From Paenibacillus sp. JNUCC32 (GTDB lineage: Bacteria > Bacillota > Bacilli > Paenibacillales > Paenibacillaceae), in contig NZ_CP062260.1 of assembly GCF_014863545.1 (NCBI RefSeq), positions 6,811,001 to 6,875,000 on the forward strand: 64,000 nucleotides of DNA, written 5' to 3'. Positions 9,371 to 17,835 of the stretch are shown here, piece by piece (position 1 is the stretch's first letter; the number at the start of each line of letters is the position of its first letter). Under the pieces are notes generated by a model, which worked only from the letters and a program-made list of their open reading frames with translations, was not told the DNA's origin and ran no database searches. The position numbers and the translations under genes are program-made.

Positions 9371-10441
9371 TTAAAGTGTATCGGCGTGCAGGCGCAGCGC
9401 CTTCTTCTCGCGCACATAATGGCGGATGATTCGCGACATGGCCTGCACGGCGGCGGTTTGACCGACGGCCTGGTTCACGGTTCCGGTGAAATAGAGGCCC
9501 GACTCCGGGTGATGGAAGGCAAATGCCCCGGATTGGCCCCAGTGGCCGATGAGTCCGCGTCCCAGACTGAAAGGAGATAGCGGCTGTCTTGAAATGCCGA
9601 TGCCATAGAAGAAGGGGCCGGGAGCAAACAGGAAGTTCCACTGCCTCTGGAGCTCCCCCAAATCACCCAGCGGAAACAAATCCCCGTTAAAAAAGGATCG
9701 CAAAAACGTCATCGTTTCCCTTGCCGTGGAGACGATCCCGCCCTCCGCACCGACTGATGCCATATACAAGGGAAGGTCCAGTCGCTTCTGCTTGTAATGG
9801 AACGGAACGGGGGACGCATCCTCCGGGTCATGATAAAAATAGGTTTGCGTCAGCTTGAGCTTGTCGAAGATGTATTCCTGGAATACGGCCTGAATGGATT
9901 CGCCCTTGATATTCTCGATGATTTGGCCAAGCAGCCGATAGTTGGTGTCGGAATATTGGGCTTTTTTCTGCTGTCCCGGTTTGAATTTAGGCGTGTTCCT
10001 TTTGGCCGCGGCCAGGACTTGGTCCAGGCTCCAAGCTCGATCCTTCCCGGCGATCAGATTCGAGAAGACGGTTCCCGAGAAATAGTCCGGGATGCCGGAC
10101 GTATTGGACATCAAATGCTGAACGGTGATTTCTTCGCCGTAATCCCGGTTCTTAAACCTGTGGAGCCCGGTCATAATCTCTTCGGGCAGGTGCTTGCCAA
10201 TGGGATCATGGAGCTCCAGCCGCCGCTCGGCGCGTAATTTCAAGAGTACGGCAGTCACGTACAACTTGGTCACGCTGGCAATGAAATAGCGGTCGTCAGG
10301 CTGCATATCACCTCCGCTGCCGACTATGGACAATGACCGCTCCTGGTCCTCGACGCACATCACTGTGCTAAACACATTTCTTTTATTGGCGATTTGAGTC
10401 ACACATGCATCCAGAACCGCTTGCTTCAGGATTGTTCCCAT
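9371..10441 (-). CDS. Serine hydrolase, beta-lactamase family (class C-like)
   Basis: 356 residues from the ATG at 10441, chosen because GGGAGGT lies 9 bases upstream; an ATG six codons earlier lacks a site. Active-site motifs are SVTK (SxxK), YSDTNY (YxN) and HWGQSG (HxG). There is no clear signal peptide, so it is probably a cytoplasmic esterase or peptidase rather than a secreted beta-lactamase. It is the second gene of a unit led by a TetR regulator. Confidence 0.85.
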   Translation of the reverse strand: MGTILKQAVLDACVTQIANKRNVFSTVMCVEDQERSLSIVGSGGDMQPDDRYFIASVTKLYVTAVLLKLRAERRLELHDPIGKHLPEEIMTGLHRFKNRDYGEEITVQHLMSNTSGIPDYFSGTVFSNLIAGKDRAWSLDQVLAAAKRNTPKFKPGQQKKAQYSDTNYRLLGQIIENIKGESIQAVFQEYIFDKLKLTQTYFYHDPEDASPVPFHYKQKRLDLPLYMASVGAEGGIVSTARETMTFLRSFFNGDLFPLGDLGELQRQWNFLFAPGPFFYGIGISRQPLSPFSLGRGLIGHWGQSGAFAFHHPESGLYFTGTVNQAVGQTAAVQAMSRIIRHYVREKKALRLHADTL

Positions 10442-10485
10442 TGCCGTTCTACCTCCCATGAATCGTAATTTTTCTTTCCTTCAGT

Positions 10486-11067
10486 TTAGATTCCGTTTCC
10501 CTCATGTTTCCGGGCACGCGCAGCACGTATGAACGCTTCAGCGGCTTCGTCCATCATATTCATCATCTGCTCGTCATCCACGTTCTTCGTGAACAGATCG
10601 TTTGCCACCATGACGCAGAGACCTGTCTGAAACACCTGCATGTTCAATAAAATAGATTGCAGCTCCTGATCCGAAAATCCGCCGAGCTCCGGATCCTGCC
10701 TCATCAATCCGATAACCTCGTCCAGTTGTTCCGGCGTATTCTTCATATGGGGATTGTCCTTCATCATGAGGTCCCGATAAAGCACGGGATATTCCTTGGC
10801 AAAGCGGAGACTTGCCATGCCGATATCCCGGAACGGCTGTCCGGATTGCTGCTCCATGATCATTCCTCTGGCCACATGGAAGGCTCTTTCGACGACCTGC
10901 TGAAGCAGTTCCTGGACGTCGTTGAAATTGACATAGATCGGCGCGATGGAGCTGCCGAGACGTTCGGCTACTTTTCGGATCGTAATGGACTCGATGCCAT
11001 CCGTTTTGGCAATGTCGAATGCGGCTAGCACGATATCTTGTTTGGTAAACTTCGTTTTTGGTGCCAT
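10486..11067 (-). CDS. TetR/AcrR family transcriptional regulator
   Basis: 193 residues. The N-terminal helix-turn-helix covers about residues 10-55 (DIVLAAFDIAKTDGIESITI, then VAERLGSSIAPIYVNFNDVQEL). The C-terminal ligand domain is of TetR size. AAGGAG precedes the ATG. The serine hydrolase follows after 44 bases, so both are likely co-transcribed. The promoter at 11134-11162 and a perfect palindrome at 11106-11135 suggest autorepression. Confidence 0.9.
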   Translation of the reverse strand: MAPKTKFTKQDIVLAAFDIAKTDGIESITIRKVAERLGSSIAPIYVNFNDVQELLQQVVERAFHVARGMIMEQQSGQPFRDIGMASLRFAKEYPVLYRDLMMKDNPHMKNTPEQLDEVIGLMRQDPELGGFSDQELQSILLNMQVFQTGLCVMVANDLFTKNVDDEQMMNMMDEAAEAFIRAARARKHEGNGI

Positions 11068-11105
11068 GATGTCTACAGCTCCTTAGGTTATTCATATGTA
11101 GAACG

Positions 11106-11135
11106 ATCAATATATATCACTTGATATATATTGAT
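11106..11135. promoter_or_regulatory. Perfect 30-bp palindrome, likely TetR operator
   Basis: Arms ATCAATATATATCA and TGATATATATTGAT are exact reverse complements, separated by CT. It overlaps the -10 box of the promoter that reads into the tetR gene and covers the predicted transcription start, the usual place for a TetR repressor site. Confidence 0.75.
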
Positions 11136-11162
11136 TATAATGAGTAATTGGACCGATTTCAA
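11134..11162 (-). promoter_or_regulatory. Sigma-A promoter of the tetR-hydrolase unit
   Basis: On the minus strand, TTGAAA (11157-11162), 17-bp spacer, perfect TATAAT (11134-11139), about 67 bases before the tetR start. Confidence 0.7.
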
Positions 11163-11295
11163 TCCGATTCTCATGAAGCGTTCATGGAATCATGATTTGT
11201 AAATCCAGTAAAACCCACTTATAATAAGAACATATGTTTGTTAAAATAAAGAATAATGACATAGAGCATGGCAGGTCCAGGGAGGAGGAAGCGAA

Positions 11296-12369
11296 ATGGC
11301 TCGTACGCAATATGAACGCATAACCACCAAGCAAACATTAAACCGAGTGAAGGAAGAGCGGATGCCCTTCGATTGGTCCATCAATCCGTATCGAGGTTGC
11401 GGACATGGCTGCAGCTTTTGCTACGCCCGCGCATTTCAATCGTTTATCGGGATGGGAGCGGAAGACGAGTTCCAGCACCATATTTTTATGAAGTCGAATG
11501 CGGCGGAAGCGTTGGAGAAGCAGTTGTCGAGCGCGGCGAGGAAGTTTAACTATGACATTGAAGCGATGCGGAGATCGATCGGACAGGTGACGATCGGAAC
11601 GGCAACCGACCCGTACCAGCCGATCGAGGGCAAGGAGACCCTTACGCGGGAATGTCTGAAGCTGCTCGCTAAATACCGCATTTCTACCAGCATTACGACG
11701 CGTTCTCCGCTCGTATTGAGGGATTTGGATATCTTGACCCGGATGGAGAACGTGTCCGTCAACATGAGTCTCAACACGCTGAGCGGGGACGTCATCCGGA
11801 AGCTGGAGCCGGCATCGCCTCATCCGGAGGCCAGGCTTGATGCGATTCACAGATTATCGGCTGCTGGCATTAGAACAGGCTTGTTTGTGGCGCCTGTGCT
11901 GCCCTTTTTGACGGACGAGGAGCCGGAACTGAAGGAGCTCTTGTCCCAGGCAAAGGAAAGAGGCGTTTCCTTTGCGATGATCTCCTTGCTGAGACTGTCG
12001 CGCGACGTGAAGAAATGGTACCTCGAAACGCTGAAACACCACTTCCCCGAGGTGGTTCAATCCTACCGCGAGTTATATGGGCAAGGCGCTTATGCGGAAG
12101 AGCATTACGTTCGTTCCTTCAAGTCGATGGCGTCCAGGCTGTTGAACGAATATGGGCTGAGCGGATTAACCATGAGGGCACCTGCTGCCGTCAACCGGTC
12201 CGGACCGGTTGCAGCCTCGGAGAACGATACATCGGATGAAGGGGCCAACGATCACCCTGCGAGGGAATGGGCTGCTCCTGTACGTCCAAGGAAGCTTCCT
12301 CAACCGGCGGCCCCGGTTTCCGGAGAGGAGCTTACTCCCGCTGTTGAGCAGCTATCCTTTCCTTTTTGA
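11296..12369 (+). CDS. Radical SAM protein (SPL-like, Rv2578c/PA0069 group)
   Basis: 357 residues. The iron-sulfur motif CGHGCSFCYAR sits near residue 36 (CxxxCxxC), followed by a TIM-barrel-like core with GTATDPYQPIE, the signature of this group related to spore photoproduct lyase. The reaction is unknown. The last ~60 residues are low-complexity. GGAGGAGG precedes the ATG. Its 3' end overlaps the convergent LigD polymerase gene by 18 bases. Confidence 0.85.
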   Translation: MARTQYERITTKQTLNRVKEERMPFDWSINPYRGCGHGCSFCYARAFQSFIGMGAEDEFQHHIFMKSNAAEALEKQLSSAARKFNYDIEAMRRSIGQVTIGTATDPYQPIEGKETLTRECLKLLAKYRISTSITTRSPLVLRDLDILTRMENVSVNMSLNTLSGDVIRKLEPASPHPEARLDAIHRLSAAGIRTGLFVAPVLPFLTDEEPELKELLSQAKERGVSFAMISLLRLSRDVKKWYLETLKHHFPEVVQSYRELYGQGAYAEEHYVRSFKSMASRLLNEYGLSGLTMRAPAAVNRSGPVAASENDTSDEGANDHPAREWAAPVRPRKLPQPAAPVSGEELTPAVEQLSFPF

Positions 12370-13269
12370 CGCTGCCTTACCCTTTGGCTTCAGATGCCGG
12401 ATGACATTCTCGATCGGTTGGGGCGGCAGGGTCTGCAGCAGGTCGCCCTTTTCCCTCAGCCGTTCTTCGATGTTCAGCAGGTGAAACTCCGTGGGAGAAA
12501 CGTCCTGGCGGACTTCGTCCCACGTGAGCGGCGTGGAGACGGTCCCGAGCCGCCGGGCCCGCGGGGTATAAGGAGCGGCGAGCGTCCTCCCGCTGTAGTG
12601 CTGAAGATAATCGAAGTAGATTTTATCGCCGCGGTTCTTCTTCAGCCGCTCGATGGTGAACAGCTTCGGGAACTTCTCCGTCACGTATTGGCCCACGAAT
12701 TGGCCAACCGTTCGAAGTTCATCGAACGTTACGCCTTCCGGAATCGGAACGATGATCTGCACTCCGGTCGCTCCCGAGGTTTTTGGGACGGAGGACAGGC
12801 CCAGGGAGCTCAGCACGTCCCCTACAATGGCCGTCGCCTCCATAATCCGGGGCTCCTCCGGGAGCGTGGGATCCAAATCGATCATCCATTCGCAGGGCAG
12901 ATGGCTGCCTGCCAGATGCAGGGAAGGGTGAAACTCAAGCGCAGCCAGATTCCCCAGCCAGAGCAGCTCCGGCAGCCCGTTGAGCAGCACGTAGTTAATA
13001 TTTTCGTGCACATAAGTCTGAACAAAGGGCGGCAGCGGCTCGGGTGCGTTTTTCTGGTAGAAGGATTCGCCTTGGGCTCCGTGCGGATACCGGATGGTCG
13101 TGAGCAGCCTGCCCCGGCAGTACCGGAGCAAGAAAGGCGAGATGGCCGCAAGCTTTTGCAAATACATTGCCTTGGTAATGCCGACCTCCGGCCACAGCGG
13201 TTTGTCGGGATTTGTAATTTGAATCTCTTGCCCCTCGATCGTCAGGGTGCCTTTAACGGTACGAGCCAT
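12352..13269 (-). CDS. ligD: LigD-type DNA polymerase/primase domain protein
   Basis: 305 residues matching the polymerase (PolDom, primase-polymerase) module of LigD: NPDKPLWP at the start, FHPSLHLAG..., catalytic IDLDP (DxD) near residue 150, and LKKNRGDKIYFDYLQ with the late GRTLAAPYTPR. It fills gaps with ribonucleotides or deoxynucleotides during non-homologous end joining. It is the third gene of the ku-ligase-polymerase operon, starting 5 bases after the ligase stop. In B. subtilis YkoU both modules are one chain; here they are separate. Confidence 0.9.
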   Translation of the reverse strand: MARTVKGTLTIEGQEIQITNPDKPLWPEVGITKAMYLQKLAAISPFLLRYCRGRLLTTIRYPHGAQGESFYQKNAPEPLPPFVQTYVHENINYVLLNGLPELLWLGNLAALEFHPSLHLAGSHLPCEWMIDLDPTLPEEPRIMEATAIVGDVLSSLGLSSVPKTSGATGVQIIVPIPEGVTFDELRTVGQFVGQYVTEKFPKLFTIERLKKNRGDKIYFDYLQHYSGRTLAAPYTPRARRLGTVSTPLTWDEVRQDVSPTEFHLLNIEERLREKGDLLQTLPPQPIENVIRHLKPKGKAASKRKG

Positions 13270-13274
13270 ATGGT

Positions 13275-14180
13275 TTACACCCCCTCAATCGATACGAGTT
13301 TGGGATGGCGCATCATGCCATCCTGGCTCCACTCGAGAAATGTGACCTGGACTGATAAAGGCTGGCTAAGCCAGGCCAGCTGTTCTTTCTTCAGGTCGGT
13401 ATGGAGCGTTCTCCATACCGCGTCAGCACGATGGCTTTCGGCATATTGCAGCAGTTTCTTCTTCGTTTGCTCATTGAGCCCCAGGGAAGCCCGGCCGATG
13501 TAGTTCCCATCGTCGTCTGCGATGACGAGGCTGGCTACGCGACCTTCCCTGATGATCATGGCGACGGCGGAAGCAGCCATGTTCACGGCAATTTTCTTTT
13601 TGTACCAATCCCGATGCTTTTTGCCCTCACGGTATGGCGAGGAGAGGCGCTTCATGACAATGCCCTCCCAACCGCGCTGTTCCGCCCAGTCCCATAACGG
13701 TTCGCCTTCAAGAAACAGATCGGCGGTCAGCAGGCCCGGAATGTCGGAAACCGTCTCCTTGAGACGATGATGACGTTCCAGATAAGGCAGCTTGCGCAAG
13801 TCCTCGTCGCCATCCACCAAGATATCGAACAGCACATAAGTAAACAGAGGAGCGCTCGTACTGACCGTACGCGAACGCTCCCGCTGAAGAACCTTCTGAA
13901 AGACGGGGCGGCCAAGCTCCGGATGAAAATACACGACCTCGCCATCCAGGAGAAGACGCCGATCCTGCAGGACGGATAATGCCTGAACGACTTCGGGGTA
14001 CAGGGATGTTTTGTCGAGCAGCTTGCGGGAATACAGGGATACGCGGTTCTGGTCAAGCCCGGCCAGAATGCGTACGCCATCCCATTTCAGCTGATAACCC
14101 CAATCTTCGCCGGTCGTAATCTGATCCGTCGAGATCGGAGCCATCGGCTCTTTCGGCAGCAAATTTTGCAACTGTCCCAT
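13275..14180 (-). CDS. ligD: ATP-dependent DNA ligase (LigD ligase module)
   Basis: 301 residues. The adenylation lysine is in KWDGVR near residue 32, with LLDGEVVYF, EGIVMKRLSSPYREGKKHRDWYK as the later nucleotidyltransferase motifs (key parts EGIVMKR and WYKKK), and an OB-fold at the C-terminus. It seals breaks in end joining. It follows ku by 6 bases and precedes the polymerase gene by 5. Confidence 0.92.
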   Translation of the reverse strand: MGQLQNLLPKEPMAPISTDQITTGEDWGYQLKWDGVRILAGLDQNRVSLYSRKLLDKTSLYPEVVQALSVLQDRRLLLDGEVVYFHPELGRPVFQKVLQRERSRTVSTSAPLFTYVLFDILVDGDEDLRKLPYLERHHRLKETVSDIPGLLTADLFLEGEPLWDWAEQRGWEGIVMKRLSSPYREGKKHRDWYKKKIAVNMAASAVAMIIREGRVASLVIADDDGNYIGRASLGLNEQTKKKLLQYAESHRADAVWRTLHTDLKKEQLAWLSQPLSVQVTFLEWSQDGMMRHPKLVSIEGV

Positions 14181-14186
14181 GCGGCT

Positions 14187-15116
14187 TTAGGATGGGGAAT
14201 CGGATTTCTTGGATTTGGCCGTCCGGCGTTTCGGCTTTGGTGCATCCGCGTCAGCTTCCCCGCCGCTGACCTTGGCTGCAGGCTCTTTGGCAGCGGTCTT
14301 CCGGGTCGTTTTACGCGGCTTCGGCTTGGTGCCCGGGTCCGTTCCGATCGGCTTGACGGCCTCGATGCTGGCCTGAAGGGCCGCCATCAGATCCACAACG
14401 TTGGTCTCCTGACGAGCAGGGGCAATCTTGATCTCTTCGCCGGACACTTTGCTGTTGATCAGGTCCAGCAGGCGTTCGCGATAATCATCCGTATATTTTT
14501 CAGGGTCAAAGGGAGTCGACAACTGGTCAATCAGCAGTTTGGCCATATCCAGTTCCTTGGCGTTGACCTCGGTTCGCTCAGGCAAATTCGGGACCTGCGA
14601 AATCGGCCGGATTTCATCCGGGTAGAAAATCGTCTCGATCGACAGGCATTCATCCAGCACGCGAATCGCAGCCAAACTGCTCTTGGAGCGAATGGCAATT
14701 TTGGCGATGCCGATTTTGCCGGACTGCTTCATCGCTTCCAGCAGCAGCCGGTATGCATTGGCACCTGCTTGATCAGGCGAGAGATAGTAGGTCTTCTGGA
14801 AGTAGATCGGATCGATCTCGGTCAGATCGACAAAGTCCAGAATGGTGATGTTTTTGCTGTTCGCTTCGGCGAGCTGCTCCAGCTCTTCTTTTTCGAACAA
14901 CACGAATTTCCCCTTCTCGTACTCATAGCCCTTCGTAATCTCCTCCCAGGCAACCTCCTCTTCACATACCGGACATTTGCGGATGTAGGAGAGCGGGCTG
15001 CCGCACTCCTTGTGAATGTACCGCATCGAAATATCCTTGTCTTCCGTAGCCGAGAACATCTTCACCGGCACGTGCACCAGACCAAAGCTGATCGCGCCCT
15101 TCCAAACCGTATGCAT
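14187..15116 (-). CDS. ku: Ku protein (non-homologous end joining)
   Basis: 309 residues from the ATG at 15116, chosen because GGAGGT lies 9 bases upstream and the family starts MHTVWKGAISFGLV. The core Ku domain binds broken DNA ends as a homodimer and recruits LigD. A CPVC-containing zinc-like motif (KCPVCEEEV) lies near residue 48. The last ~60 residues are lysine/arginine-rich with proline and alanine, like the DNA-binding tails of other bacterial Ku proteins. First gene of the repair operon. Confidence 0.95.
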   Translation of the reverse strand: MHTVWKGAISFGLVHVPVKMFSATEDKDISMRYIHKECGSPLSYIRKCPVCEEEVAWEEITKGYEYEKGKFVLFEKEELEQLAEANSKNITILDFVDLTEIDPIYFQKTYYLSPDQAGANAYRLLLEAMKQSGKIGIAKIAIRSKSSLAAIRVLDECLSIETIFYPDEIRPISQVPNLPERTEVNAKELDMAKLLIDQLSTPFDPEKYTDDYRERLLDLINSKVSGEEIKIAPARQETNVVDLMAALQASIEAVKPIGTDPGTKPKPRKTTRKTAAKEPAAKVSGGEADADAPKPKRRTAKSKKSDSPS

Positions 15117-15140
15117 TCTATGAAACCTCCTATCAAGTTC

Positions 15141-15147
15141 TAATATG
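15141..15147 (-). promoter_or_regulatory. Possible forespore-type -10 element before ku
   Basis: On the minus strand CATATTA fits the sigma-G -10 pattern CATnnTA, 25 bases before the ku start. No convincing -35 is present at 17-19 bases, so the call is weak. Confidence 0.2.
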
Positions 15148-15257
15148 TTTTGGGTATGACCGTGTAGTAAACGCAATAAACGACGACTATAAATTTTTGA
15201 ACTACCTCTAGTAGTGTGCCCAAAAAAAGACTCTAGTATGAGTTATAGCTCAGGATT

Positions 15258-15287
15258 GCATAATTAGAACCTGTTTGTGGCATATTG
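15258..15287 (+). promoter_or_regulatory. Sigma-G-like promoter of the spore-protein operon
   Basis: GCATA at 15258-15262, an exact 18-bp spacer and CATATTG at 15281-15287. The B. subtilis sigma-G pattern is GnATR-N18-CATnnTA, so only the last position deviates. It lies 38 bases before the first start codon. Confidence 0.6.
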
Positions 15288-15324
15288 ACGATGAACGCTG
15301 CCTGTAAAAGGAGGTAATCTTCTC

Positions 15325-15615
15325 ATGATGGAGTCTAGAGAAACCGAAACGTCGGAAGAGATACAGAAGGACAGAGCCTCGGACCATTCTGCATCCGAAC
15401 CGGTGAACGGCGACATGGTGGATTGGAACAGCCTGACCTCGGAGGAGAGCGAGATCTCTCGGGAATCTACCATGTTCGATATTGACCGGATGATTAACGA
15501 AGGCCTTGGCGGTGGCAATGTCACGATGGATAACGGACTGATCGGCCCATCCACCACCGACACGATGGAGGTCGTGGACGAATCGCCAAGAGAACCGGAA
15601 GAAGGAGGATCATAA
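15325..15615 (+). CDS. Small acidic protein, probably spore-associated
   Basis: 96 residues, very rich in E, D, S and T with almost no aromatic residues, so probably disordered. I do not recognise a family. AGGAGGT lies 9 bases before the first of two consecutive ATGs. It is followed after 3 bases by an H-type SASP gene, and the sigma-G-like promoter ahead suggests both are made in the forespore. Confidence 0.65.
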   Translation: MMESRETETSEEIQKDRASDHSASEPVNGDMVDWNSLTSEESEISRESTMFDIDRMINEGLGGGNVTMDNGLIGPSTTDTMEVVDESPREPEEGGS

Positions 15616-15618
15616 CGT

Positions 15619-15801
15619 ATGGAGATGCAGCGCGCCGTGGAGATTTTTAACTCCAAGGATACTTACAAGGTGAACCTGGAAGGGGAGCCAGTCTGGATCG
15701 AGCAGATCGATCCGCAGAACGGGATGGCTACCGTTCAGGTTGGTTCCCGTCCGACCAACACGCTGACGGTGAATGTGGACCGGCTGAAGGAAGGCGAATA
15801 G
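15619..15801 (+). CDS. sspH: H-type small acid-soluble spore protein
   Basis: 60 residues with the SspH pattern: MEMQRAVEIFNSKDTYKV at the start, then GEPVWIEQID and a closing strand NTLTVNVDRLKE. These minor SASPs are found in the spore core. GAAGGAGG ends 9 bases before the ATG, overlapping the end of the upstream gene, so the two are one operon. Confidence 0.85.
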   Translation: MEMQRAVEIFNSKDTYKVNLEGEPVWIEQIDPQNGMATVQVGSRPTNTLTVNVDRLKEGE

Positions 15802-15851
15802 CCTGATTAAAGGGGCTTAGCTTCCTTGCAGAAGCTTGAAATGGCATGAAA

Positions 15852-15903
15852 ACACACCTTGTTCGGGTTTCCGTACTGTCGGAAACCGGATAAGGTGTGT
15901 TTG
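15852..15903. terminator. Strong hairpin between SASP operon and epoxide hydrolase
   Basis: ACACACCTT pairs with AAGGTGTGT and an inner stem of GGTTTCCG with CGGAAACC is stacked inside. It lies between convergent transcription units and could act in both directions. Confidence 0.7.
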
Positions 15904-15922
15904 GTTTGCGTATAATTTGCCG

Positions 15923-17104
15923 TTAACGCAGTCCTCTGAAAAATAATTGGATATCGTCCATCAGCAGATCAGGAGCTTCCAATGCGGCGAAATGGCCGCC
16001 CCGGTCGAACTCCGACCAGTGCACGATGTTGTATTGGCGCTTGACCATACTGCGGATCGAGAGGTCCTTAGGGAAAACCGCGACGCCGGTAGGTACCGAG
16101 GAATACGGTGCCGGCGCTCCCCAATTGCCGGCGCTTTCTTTATAGATTCTTGCAGATGAGCCTGCTGTTGCCATCAGCCAGTAGATCGAGACATTCGTAA
16201 GAAGGAGATCAAGGTCTACCGCCTCTTCAGGAAGGCCTGCGGTTGGATCGGTCCACTCCTTAAACTTCTCTACAATCCATGCTAGCTGCCCAACCGGGGA
16301 ATCCGTTAAGCTGTAGGATAATGTCTGGGGTCTGGTCGCTTGCAAAATGGCGTAGCCGGACCCGTCAAAGCCGCCTCCGGCTAATTCATCATAGCGCAGC
16401 TGCTCTGCAGCGGTGAGGTTCTCGGTTTCAGCCGGATCGCCGCTCGGAAACACCGACAAACCATTGCAATGAACGCCAACGATACGCTCTGCGGCAATCC
16501 GGCCAAGCTCAGCCGAAACCATACACCCCGTATCCCCTCCTTGAGCTCCATAACGTTCATACCCTAGTCGAAGCATAAGTTCATCCCATGCTTTTGCCAC
16601 GCGCTCGATATTCCATCCCCGTTCCTTTGTGTGCCCGGAGAAGCCGAAACCCGGGAGGGAGGGAATAACGAGATGGAAAGCGTCGGACGGATTTCCGCCG
16701 TACTTGCTTGGGTTGGTGAGCGGTTCAATCATATGCATAAACTCCACGACCGATCCCGGCCAGCCATGGGTAACGATTAGAGGCAGCGCATCGGGTTCAG
16801 GTGAGCGAACATGCAGGAAGTGAATGTTTTGTCCATCGATCGTGGTCGTAAATTGTGGGAATTGATTCAACATGGTTTCATATTTACGCCAATCGTACGA
16901 ATCCTTCCAATAGGCGGACAGCTTCTTCAAGTAAGGAAGCGGCATGCCATAATCCCAGTGGTTATCCTCCAGATCATCAGGCCAGCGGGTACGGCCCAAA
17001 CGTTCCTTTAGATCCATCAGGTCCGCCTCCGGAATTTGAATGCGAAAGGGAGTTATGGTCGTTTCAGAAAAAGAGATAACGTTCGGTTGATTTGTTCCGT
17101 TCAT
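15923..17104 (-). CDS. Epoxide hydrolase family protein (alpha/beta fold)
   Basis: 393 residues from the ATG at 17104, which has TAGGAGG 6 bases upstream; longer readings lack a site. The N-terminal EHN region (PFRIQIPEADLMDLKERL, then RTRWPDD) is typical of microsomal-type epoxide hydrolases. HGWPGS forms the oxyanion hole, GGDTG carries the nucleophile Asp, and RGGHFAALE carries the catalytic His. It would hydrolyse an epoxide to a diol in the cytoplasm; substrate unknown. Monocistronic. Confidence 0.9.
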   Translation of the reverse strand: MNGTNQPNVISFSETTITPFRIQIPEADLMDLKERLGRTRWPDDLEDNHWDYGMPLPYLKKLSAYWKDSYDWRKYETMLNQFPQFTTTIDGQNIHFLHVRSPEPDALPLIVTHGWPGSVVEFMHMIEPLTNPSKYGGNPSDAFHLVIPSLPGFGFSGHTKERGWNIERVAKAWDELMLRLGYERYGAQGGDTGCMVSAELGRIAAERIVGVHCNGLSVFPSGDPAETENLTAAEQLRYDELAGGGFDGSGYAILQATRPQTLSYSLTDSPVGQLAWIVEKFKEWTDPTAGLPEEAVDLDLLLTNVSIYWLMATAGSSARIYKESAGNWGAPAPYSSVPTGVAVFPKDLSIRSMVKRQYNIVHWSEFDRGGHFAALEAPDLLMDDIQLFFRGLR

Positions 17105-17250
17105 TGTCATCCTCCTATGGTTTTTTATCATGGTTCCTCCGGGTATTGGTTTCACTATAGTGCTTGAACTTTGACTGCATCGTGTCAGTGTTTGAAATTC
17201 GTGTAACCCTTTCTTTTTTCATCTCTGCCAATCCAGAAAAACGCATGTTC

Positions 17251-17279
17251 TTGCAGCGGATTGGGAGGACCGATATAAT
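17251..17279 (+). promoter_or_regulatory. Sigma-A promoter of the tsaE-tsaB-rimI-tsaD operon
   Basis: TTGCAG at 17251-17256, 17-bp spacer, perfect TATAAT at 17274-17279, about 50 bases before tsaE. Confidence 0.65.
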
Positions 17280-17331
17280 GAAGATCAAGTATTTTGAGAT
17301 ATGGGCAAACTAAATAAAGGGTGGGTTATCA

Positions 17332-17835
17332 GTGAATAATGGCCGTACGGAGGGCCGGTTTCGAATGACTTCAAGCAGTCTGGAGGAGACGGAGCAGCTT
17401 GCTGCTTGGCTGGCCGCGAGGGCGGAGCCGGGGACCGTCATCGGTCTGGACGGGGATCTTGGAGCAGGAAAAACGGCATTCTCCCAACAATTTGCACGGC
17501 ACCTTGGGGTGAACGGGGTTGTGAATAGTCCGACGTTTACCATTATTAAAGAATATGAGGGGCGTCTGCCGCTCTACCATATGGATGTATACCGTTTGTC
17601 GGTCGATGAGGCGGATGAGCTTGGGCTGGACGAATATTTTTATGGTGACGGGGTTTGTCTCGTGGAGTGGAGCAGCCTGATCACCGAGCTCATGCCGGAG
17701 CAGTATCTCCATATCCAGCTAGAAACGACGGGCGAAACGAACCGGATCATCACGCTTTCAAGCCAGGGCGGGCCTTATGGCGAGTGGTGCCGGGATTTGA
17801 ATGAAAAATGGGGTAGCATGAATGAACAACAATGA
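17332..17835 (+). CDS. tsaE: tRNA threonylcarbamoyladenosine biosynthesis protein TsaE
   Basis: 167 residues starting GTG at 17332. Walker A GDLGAGKT near residue 43, then NSPTFTIIKEYEG and YHMDVYRL, and a late LVEWSS motif, all typical of TsaE (YdiB/YjeE). This ATPase resets the TsaB-TsaD complex that adds t6A to tRNA position 37. It overlaps tsaB by 14 bases. Confidence 0.95.
   Translation: MNNGRTEGRFRMTSSSLEETEQLAAWLAARAEPGTVIGLDGDLGAGKTAFSQQFARHLGVNGVVNSPTFTIIKEYEGRLPLYHMDVYRLSVDEADELGLDEYFYGDGVCLVEWSSLITELMPEQYLHIQLETTGETNRIITLSSQGGPYGEWCRDLNEKWGSMNEQQ

Noticed and set aside
12394..13503. Plus-strand reading frame opposite the LigD genes
   Set aside because: Overlaps both LigD genes with no motifs; shadow of GC-rich codons.
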